Shown here: piece by piece, positions 3,201 through 5,943 of the stretch
Position numbering within the stretch: the stretch's first letter is position 1
Layout of the letters: each line of letters opens with the position of its first letter
NCBI GenBank assembly: GCA_003663415.1
Contig: QMZY01000058.1
Coordinates: 1-5,943 of the forward strand
Reading direction: 5' to 3'
Source of the DNA: Candidatus Aenigmatarchaeota archaeon
Lineage (GTDB): Archaea; Aenigmatarchaeota; Aenigmatarchaeia; QMZP01
DNA length: 5,943 nucleotides
Translations under genes and position numbers: made by a program
The notes under the pieces: generated by a model
Told to the model about the DNA's origin: nothing
Seen by the model: the letters and a program-made list of their open reading frames with translations, nothing else
The model's database searches: none

Positions 3201-5943
3201 CATTGTCCTGTAAAGCCCAGTTTGTATCTCCCGGGCCTGTATAGTTAAGGGTTATGTTTCCTGTAAGGTTATTAGTGGTGTTATCAAAAATCCCCTGCTC
3301 CCAATCGCTATGGTTCCATTCCCAGAAATTGTCTCCCGGATTGTCTGTATAGTTTTCATCTCTGAAGGTCATGTTTTCTCCGGGAATAACTGTGCCATTA
3401 TCGTAGGTTAATTTGCAGGTAATGGTTATGGTCTGCCCCTGCGTTGGGGTGTAATCTGTAACGAGGACGGGGTTTATATAAGTTCTTGCCCAGACCCAGA
3501 CATCCGGGGTTATCCAGTCCGCTGCTCCTTCATCCGAAGAGGAGTCCAAACGGATTTCCTGGAATCCCGGATTCGCTTCTAAAGTGATGTTAGCTGTTAT
3601 GTTGTTCCAGAATATTTCTCCTGCTCCAAGTGCTGGAGTAAAGTTCTGAAGCAAACCAGAATAATTGTTCCAGCCTGATGGAAGCGTGTAGTTTAGCCAG
3701 ACATTGGTTTGGGAGCTTTGGTTTGTGTTATTCACATAAGCTGTTAGGTTTTCAAGGGTTCCTCTTGTTACATTTACAGGGAAATTCACTGCTGTTATTT
3801 CCAAGTAACCAAGTCTTACTTCCAGTGTTTGTGTTTCCTGTTCTTCCCAGGAATGCGCTTCCAAACCCGGGTTTGTGTAATTAACTGTCACATTTAAAGG
3901 ATAATCGCCTGCCTGCGAAGAGGAGTTGGTGACAACAAGGAAACTTGCGTTCCATTTCTCTCCCGGTTCCAAAGCGTCTAACTGGCATGTATAACCTGAC
4001 TGACCGTCTAATATGCAACTGCATGAAATGTTTGCATAACTCGGACATGCAATGGTTATGTTTATTCCTGTTAGGTTTTTGGACCACGGGTTGTATAAAG
4101 TAAAGTTGTATGTTGCGTTGTTTCCTACTATAACTCTGATTGGATCCAAACTAGAAGAAAAATAGTGGCGAACATCATGCAGCGTGAATGTGAAAGTGGT
4201 GTTGGTTATTGTTTCTATGTTTTCGGCTTCTACGGTTATGTTCCAGGTAAAGTTGTAACTACCCGGCGAGGCATCCAACGGGATAGGATAGCCTTGACTC
4301 GAGTTGTCCCATCTTCTTTCACAAGTCCCCTCTGCTGGAATATCGCCACACTCTTTCCTCTCGTCCGGACCCCATGACACTGGTTGGGAATTGTAATCTA
4401 AGATATTCAGAGTTATGTTGGTGTTTATTGAACTGGTGTTATGGGCTTGGATGGTTATGTTTATCCACCCTAAGTCATCCCCGACCTCATACTCGTTTAT
4501 CGCGTGTTCTTCATGGTTCTCATGTGTTAGGTTTGTTATTTCTATGCTCGGGGATATTATCTGGAACTCATACGAACTCTGTATGTTCTGGTTTGATTCG
4601 TCTTTAAGTATGTTTCCGCTCGGGTCAGTAAATACAGAGAAAACTCTATATAAGCCTGGTTCATTCATGTCCGTGTTCCAGCCGCTTCCTTCACCCGGAC
4701 CGTTCCATATTGGAGCAAGCTCAAGGTAATAGCTTGCATTTAATGTTCTTGTTTTTCCTTCGCCGGCATCATTCACAACAGGCAATCCAAAATTAACCCA
4801 TCCGCCGTCTTGATATTTCTGTATTCTCATCAATAAACAGCCTTTGGTGTTTGTTTCTCCTTTGTTAAGCAACACAGAACCAAGTCTCTCTTCTTCTTCA
4901 ATCTCAACAGTTGGCTCTTCTTTAAGATATCTCCTTCCTATAATCCAGTCCACGTAAACCGTATTTGCTGAGTTAGAGTTTCTAAGGACATACGGAAGGT
5001 CATATGAATCCCCGTTTCCTGTTTCGTCTGTGTGCTGGGTTTCCCAATCATATTCCCATTCTATATAATCCTCTGTCCATTTCAGCTCGTAAATATGGTA
5101 TTCATCGCTTGGGACCACGCTTACCGGACAGTAATTCCAGTCTGTTGTCATGCAAATCCTGGCGGCCCCGCCTGAATCAAAAAGAATGAACGGAGCTGAA
5201 CCAGAGGAAGCGCTGGAAATCCATCCCCACCACACATAACTGGAATCTGGGTTCCACTTAACCCTTGCTCTCATTATGGTTTTCGGGTAGCTTGTTTGAG
5301 TAGCGACACCATCTCCTGTGTTTAATGATAAAATACCGTTTGAAACGCTCGGGCTGCCATAAGTGCTCCAGATGTTTGTATCCAGGGTATCGAAGTCGTC
5401 CCAGAAAAGATAAACCTCTGAGCGATTGGCTGGTGGTTCATTGGCGAATGGGTTGTCATAATACAACCAGTAATTATTATCATATCCGCCGGCTGATATG
5501 TTTTCAGCAAGCGGGAACCATATCTCTGTGGAGGGGGTGTTGAAATTGGTTTCATTAACCCTGTTAAGCTCAATAAACTGATTGGAACTGGAGTTAAACC
5601 AGACTATTCGCAAATCGTTTCCATTGGGAAGGAGTTTGTTTTGCGAAACCAAACTCTGGGTGTCAAGGGTTATGTTTATAGAATATCCTTTAACAAGGAT
5701 TTCGGTAGCGTTGTTGTTTGTTATATTCAATCTCTTTCTTAACGTATATTCTGGGTCCCACCAGTTTGTTATTGCTGGCGTTAGGTTAACATCCTCGTTT
5801 GGTCCGTAAGTGTCATTAAGGGTTGAAACCATCATTGATGCGTCTACCGTTATGGTGAAGTTTAATCTGTATGTTTCATTATCATCCGTGGTTTTTTCAC
5901 CCCAGGTTCCTCCTGTATCGTTTGCCCAGATGGTTACATTGTA
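1..5943 (-). CDS. Internal part of a giant modular cell-surface protein (DUF2341, LamG-like, discoidin-like and Ig-like modules)
   Basis: One minus-strand frame is open across all 1981 codons; both the start and the stop lie outside the window. Every module boundary checked falls in the same frame, so there is no frameshift. The protein is a chain of beta-sandwich modules: two DUF2341-like domains, one LamG-like domain, one discoidin-like domain and about ten Ig/CARDB-type modules. About 105 N-x-S/T sequons, a low cysteine count with cysteines often in close pairs, and no hydrophobic segment long enough to span a membrane all fit an extracellular, glycosylated protein. The signal peptide and any C-terminal anchor must lie outside the window. 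Codon choice (ATA for Ile, AGA/AGG for Arg, many AAC-ATA-ACC triplets) and module types suggest an archaeon, perhaps DPANN. The likely role is adhesion or surface architecture, inferred from the binding-type domains; no enzyme motif is visible. A large bacterial exoprotein is the main alternative. Confidence 0.93.
211..516 (-). other. Ig-like module with one probable disulfide
   Basis: Residues 1810-1911 contain E-N-E-S-I-T-F-Y-C-E-I-R-N-D, then V-D-F-W-I-D-N-V-Y-Q-G-T, then G-W-T-F-F-N-F-T, then L-G-T-H-T-L-K-C-N-I-S and A-T-L-Q-V-T-V. This is the full 'C-E ... d.w.dg ... G-T-H-x-L-x-C' Ig-like plan. The two cysteines sit on the strands that pair in an immunoglobulin sandwich, so a core disulfide is likely. 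It resembles the Ig-like module at residues 821-908, including the preceding V-W-V-W junction. Confidence 0.6.
517..813 (-). other. Ig-like module, first of a C-terminal related pair
   Basis: Residues 1711-1809 start P-P-Q-L-F-N-N-T, followed by V-N-R-G-G-S-M-L-I-Y-A-N-W-T-E-D-I-G, then W-L-L-G-H-H-I-A-K-I-Y-A-A-D and a Trp-rich end F-W-V-W-G. The opening matches residues 1914-1950 ('P-P-x ... K-G-D-S-V-L-L-S-A-Y-W-T-D-D'), so the two are related modules separated by the one at 1810-1911. The plan is that of archaeal Ig-like stalk domains. Confidence 0.55.
823..1302 (-). other. CARDB-like or double sandwich region
   Basis: Residues 1548-1707 begin N-P-P-P-S-I-I-A-I-K-N-I-T-I and hold V-Y-R-I-E-I-L-V-E-N. 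Later come I-V-P-K-G-E-T-A-T-F-Y-Y-V-V-N-V-T and W-N-V-D-F-W-I-N-D-T. The P-K-G-E-T turn with a following long strand is typical of CARDB/NEW3 sandwiches. At 160 residues the region is long for one domain, and an insertion around D-S-P-N-T-H-T-D-T probably extends a loop. No cysteine and no catalytic motif is present. Confidence 0.45.
1303..1608 (-). other. Unnamed ~105-residue beta module, copy B
   Basis: Residues 1446-1547 read M-G-S-S-I-L-N-R-N-E-T, L-I-M-K-V-Q-R-Y-Q, G-W, V-V-N-D, V-W-N, W-N-T-D, G-T-Y-R-I and F-T-D-P-Q-G-N-V-L. These line up with the same landmarks in copy A; the main gap is six residues after V-W-N. Unlike copy A it carries four sequons. The conservation of an entire module between diverged copies argues for a real independent fold. 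Confidence 0.65.
1684..1968 (-). other. DUF2341-like domain, copy B
   Basis: Residues 1326-1420 open D-W-W-N-P-T-F-L-Y-R-K-N-I-T-V, have the N-G-S-L-R-L-V-N-S-S-G centre and the T-Q-P-Y-Y-I element, and end E-T-Y-Y-L-Y-Y-T-N-D-S. Agreement with the general DUF2341 pattern is closer here than in copy A, particularly in the N-terminal A-P-V-N-I-T-I strand and the 'lpyy' element. At about 95 residues it is somewhat shorter than copy A. Its function is unknown in the family. Confidence 0.75.
2047..2337 (-). other. Complete Ig-like domain ending in WANDTEGN
   Basis: Residues 1203-1299 read K-P-Q-I-Q-N-I-Q-A-T-P-D-P, N-V-T-I-S-A-N-V-T-D, I-D-T-V-K-I-T-I-V-Y-P-N-G-S, and finally L-L-G-V-Y-N-F-T-I-W-A-N-D-T-E-G-N. 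This is the common archaeal surface-protein Ig-like plan ('P.I......P........nvtD..gi..V.i....pngs ... G.Y.ftiwAnDt.GN'). The last third repeats at the first residues of the window, so at least two such domains exist in the protein. Eight sequons fall in this domain. Confidence 0.65.
2338..2508 (-). other. Small Ig-like module or spacer
   Basis: Residues 1146-1202 contain W-S-L-T-D-S-G-G-V-A-T-K-D-Y-T-L, then I-L-G-E-H-I-I-N-C-T-Y-P, then S-T-S-I-Q-V-Q-D. The 'G-G-V-A ... L-G-E-H-x-I-x-C' order is that of short Ig-like stalk domains. At 57 residues it is shorter than usual, so it may share strands with a neighbour. C1166 or nearby is the only cysteine, with no partner in the module. Confidence 0.4.
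2509..2766 (-). other. Beta-sandwich module of the 'SDWIDTG ... YIQFKA' type
   Basis: Residues 1060-1145 read G-T-Y-I-S-D-W-I-D-T-G, then I-T-Y-W-F-R-S-N-G-T, then R-Y-I-Q-F-K-A-R-L, and end P-S-L-E-S-L-K-V-Y-E. This order recurs in bacterial and archaeal exoproteins ('S.viDtG ... vR.g ... YiQ.ra.l ... P.l..v.v.y'), usually as a structural sandwich next to carbohydrate-binding or repeat domains. No formal family name is claimed. It follows the discoidin-like domain with almost no linker. Confidence 0.55.
2776..3219 (-). other. Discoidin (F5/8 type C)-like domain
   Basis: Residues 909-1056 follow the discoidin/CBM32 plan. W-A-L-Q-D-N-A-G-N-T-S-A comes first, then the D-I-N-D-G-V-T-T element, then I-A-V-N-I-T-L with I-N-K-I-R-T-F. 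Next are Y-Y-I-N-V-S-L-D-G-T-N-W-T-M-I, then A-K-Y-V-M-I-V-G, and finally H-L-I-E-A-E-V-Y. The family binds glycans or lipid head groups in many extracellular proteins. Two elements are unusual. C935, C942, C946 and C951 sit in the loop after the D-G element, and an acidic stretch WWDPDNDEEYD (res 971-981) follows the 'IR' strand and could hold calcium. The fold assignment is strong by motif order; the ligand is unknown. Confidence 0.72.
3220..3483 (-). other. Ig-like module before the discoidin-like domain
   Basis: Residues 821-908 read T-P-T-Q-G-Q-T-I-T-I-T-C-K-L-T-Y-D-N-G-T, then I-P-G-E-N-M-T-F-R-D. This matches the 'P..G..V.I......dG..V.G..V.F.d' order of bacterial and archaeal Ig-like (Big/invasin-type) domains. 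The following W-E-Q-G-I-F-D-N-T-T-N-N-L-T-G-N-I-T-L segment belongs either to its last strands or to the first strands of a separate sandwich interrupted by the discoidin-like domain. Boundaries are approximate. Confidence 0.45.
3484..3813 (-). other. CARDB/NEW3-like sandwich module 3
   Basis: Residues 711-820 start L-G-Y-L-E-I-T-A-V-N-F-P, hold V-T-R-G-T-L-E-N-L-T-A-Y-V-N-N, and close with L-G-A-G-E-I-F-W-N-N-I-T and N-P-G-F-Q-E-I-R-L. The run of strands and turns is like module 2 but has no cysteine. It ends in D-V-W-V-W-A-R, a Trp-rich junction that also appears, as D-F-W-V-W-G-W-A, before the Ig-like module at residue 1810. Eight sequons in about 100 residues would make it heavily decorated if glycosylated. 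Confidence 0.5.
3814..4179 (-). other. CARDB/NEW3-like sandwich module 2 with four cysteines
   Basis: Residues 589-710 show the NEW3-type order: D-P-I-R-V-I-V-G-N-N-A-T-Y-N-F-T-L-Y-N-P, then a G-I-N-I-T-I strand, then L-E-P-G-E-K-W-N-A-S-F and A-G-D-Y-P-L-N-V-T-V-N-Y. The P-G-E and G-x-Y elements are the hallmark turns of these stalk domains. C633, C641, C643 and C653 lie within 21 residues in the middle and could form two disulfides stabilising one edge. No ligand or catalytic site is visible. Confidence 0.55.
4180..4554 (-). other. CARDB/NEW3-like sandwich module 1
   Basis: Residues 464-588 begin S-P-S-I-E-I-T-N-L-T and end N-T-T-F-T-F-T-L. The middle holds the W-I-N-I-T-I-Q-A-H-N strand, then A-E-G-T-C-E-R-R-W and S-P-G-S-Y-N-F-T-W, the usual 'linker-G-T...P-G-x-Y' closing strands of CARDB/NEW3 sandwiches. 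C532 and C541 (C-x8-C) are a probable disulfide pair. The fold is inferred from pattern only. The equivalent position after copy B (res 1548 onward) also starts P-S-I-x-A/I-x-N-I-T and may be a diverged relative. Confidence 0.5.
4555..4884 (-). other. Unnamed ~105-residue beta module, copy A
   Basis: Residues 354-463 open with LGSVLLNKGET, continue with L-L-M-R-I-Q-K-Y-Q and V-V-N-D, and close with L-Y-R-V...F-T-D-P-S-G-N-I-L and Y-E-F-Q-I-I. Nearly every landmark recurs in copy B (res 1446-1547). No family name can be given with confidence. The alternating hydrophobic pattern and the G-x-Y-R-V / D-P-x-G-N ending resemble CARDB- or macroglobulin-type sandwiches that describe a polymeric surface protein. 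A short acidic linker (V-E-I-E-E-E-E-R, res ~346-353) joins it to the LamG-like domain. Confidence 0.65.
4924..5403 (-). other. LamG/concanavalin A-like domain
   Basis: Residues 181-340 start with WDDFDTLDTNIW, the usual opening of the LamG-like sandwich that follows DUF2341. S-N-G-I-L-S-L, an inner strand K-T-I-M-R-A-R-V-K-W, and a closing V-Y-V-D-W-I-I-G-R come next. Strand pattern and length (~160 residues) fit a concanavalin-type jelly roll, a fold commonly used to bind glycans. C264 and C272 (C-x7-C, in I-C-M-T-T-D-W-N-Y-C) are close enough to form a disulfide. The domain is absent from copy B of the duplication and contains no N-x-S/T sequon. The ligand cannot be told from the sequence. 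Confidence 0.75.
5449..5772 (-). other. DUF2341-like domain, copy A
   Basis: Residues 58-165 open with WWDPEYTLRK and a beta strand ending in LNIT. They continue through N-D-L-R-I-V-W-F at the centre and close with NYWLYYDNP. The pattern matches the DUF2341 family as known from archaeal and bacterial surface proteins: a 'W.yR..itv' opening, a 'dlrf' centre and a 'yylYYgN' end. Family members have no known enzymatic role and are usually found in extracellular multidomain proteins, often followed by a LamG-type domain as here. The N-terminal third (N-N-N-A-T-E-I-L-V) departs from copy B. Confidence 0.75.
5845..5943 (-). other. C-terminal end of an Ig-like domain cut by the window edge
   Basis: Residues 1-33 begin with YNVTIWANDT, which is nearly the same as YNFTIWANDT at residues 1274-1283. 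There it forms the last strands of a complete Ig-like domain (res 1203-1299). The rest of this domain should therefore lie just upstream in the gene, beyond base 5943. The assignment rests on the match between the two copies; the fold is inferred. Confidence 0.7.

Larger units (their letters stand above)
4555..5943 (-). repeat. Internal duplication, copy A (Ig tail, DUF2341, LamG, unnamed module)
   Basis: Residues 1-463 share their order of parts with residues 1274-1547: the Ig-like tail ending in WANDT, a linker of the form T-x-Y-x-P-N-x-x-V-x-L, a WW(D/N)P start of DUF2341, and the unnamed G-S...V-V-N-D...F-T-D-P-x-G-N module. Copy A also holds a LamG-like domain of about 160 residues between DUF2341 and the unnamed module. 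The copies are diverged at both protein and DNA level, so this is an old duplication rather than an assembly artefact. Copy A probably extends upstream of the window. Confidence 0.8.

Noticed and set aside
4415..4729. Plus-strand open frame of 104 codons, and other short plus-strand frames (for example 2754-2981, 2995-3213, 4165-4377, 5582-5809)
   Set aside because: They lie antisense to the long coding frame, have no recognisable domain, and their compositions (rich in Leu, Ser, Phe, Cys, His) are what antisense of Asn/Thr/Glu-rich codons gives.
4924..5403. Catalytic glycoside hydrolase or peptidase in the LamG region
   Set aside because: No paired catalytic acid motif of a jelly-roll hydrolase or peptidase triad was recognised; the opening WDDFD pattern is structural in DUF2341-LamG proteins.
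5322..5573. Minus-strand open frame of 83 codons, and a similar one at 3881-4087
   Set aside because: Both are out of phase with the 1981-codon frame and overlap well-recognised domains (DUF2341/LamG and CARDB-like); they are chance frames.
1876..5676. Scattered repeats of ggttatgtt as a CRISPR array or regulatory repeat
   Set aside because: Spacing is irregular (tens to more than a thousand bases), the unit is only 9 bases, and all copies encode N-I-T in phase.
5830..5835. Two in-frame ATG codons (residues 37-38) as a possible gene start
   Set aside because: The frame is open and meaningful upstream, with an Ig-like tail ending in WANDT, no signal peptide follows, and no ribosome-binding site is evident.
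1..5943. Promoter, terminator, tRNA or other RNA gene on either strand
   Set aside because: The coding frame covers every base, and no cloverleaf, T-rich terminator or conserved RNA motif was seen.

Overview
The whole window lies inside one very large protein-coding gene on the minus strand. Read from base 5943 down to base 1, a single frame stays open for all 1981 codons, with no stop, no credible start and no frame break. The gene therefore runs past both edges, and there is no intergenic DNA, RNA gene, promoter, terminator or mobile element to report. Residue numbers below count from the first codon seen (5943..5941 = residue 1); residue n occupies bases 5946-3n down to 5944-3n.

The product looks like a secreted or cell-surface modular protein. 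It is built almost entirely of beta-sandwich modules, is very rich in Asn, Thr, Ser, Trp and Tyr, and carries about 105 N-x-S/T sequons by hand count. Isoleucine is mostly ATA and arginine mostly AGA/AGG. With the NIT-rich Ig-like modules and the DUF2341 domains, this style suggests an archaeon, most likely an uncultivated DPANN-type lineage (Woesearchaeota, Pacearchaeota, Aenigmarchaeota or similar). That placement is inference from style, not from a marker gene.

Order of modules from the N-terminal side (high coordinates) to the C-terminal side: tail of an Ig-like domain (res 1-33); DUF2341-like domain A (58-165); LamG/concanavalin-like domain (181-340); an unnamed ~105-residue module, copy A (354-463); three CARDB/NEW3-like sandwiches (464-588, 589-710, 711-820); an Ig-like module (821-908); a discoidin (F5/8 type C)-like domain with a four-cysteine loop (909-1056); an 'S-D-W-I-D-T-G ... 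R-Y-I-Q-F-K-A' sandwich (1060-1145); a small Ig-like module (1146-1202); a complete Ig-like domain (1203-1299); DUF2341-like domain B (1326-1420); unnamed module copy B (1446-1547); and five further or partial Ig/CARDB-type modules to the window edge (1548-1981).

The main structural point is an old internal duplication. The block Ig-tail + linker + DUF2341 + unnamed module occurs twice, at res 1-463 and 1274-1547. The LamG-like domain is present only in the first copy, and that domain also sits in a ~228-residue stretch with no glycosylation sequon. The LamG-like and discoidin-like domains suggest carbohydrate or surface binding, with the Ig-like modules acting as a stalk. The protein may be an adhesin, a surface-layer component or part of a cell-cell contact structure; no catalytic domain is visible in this portion.
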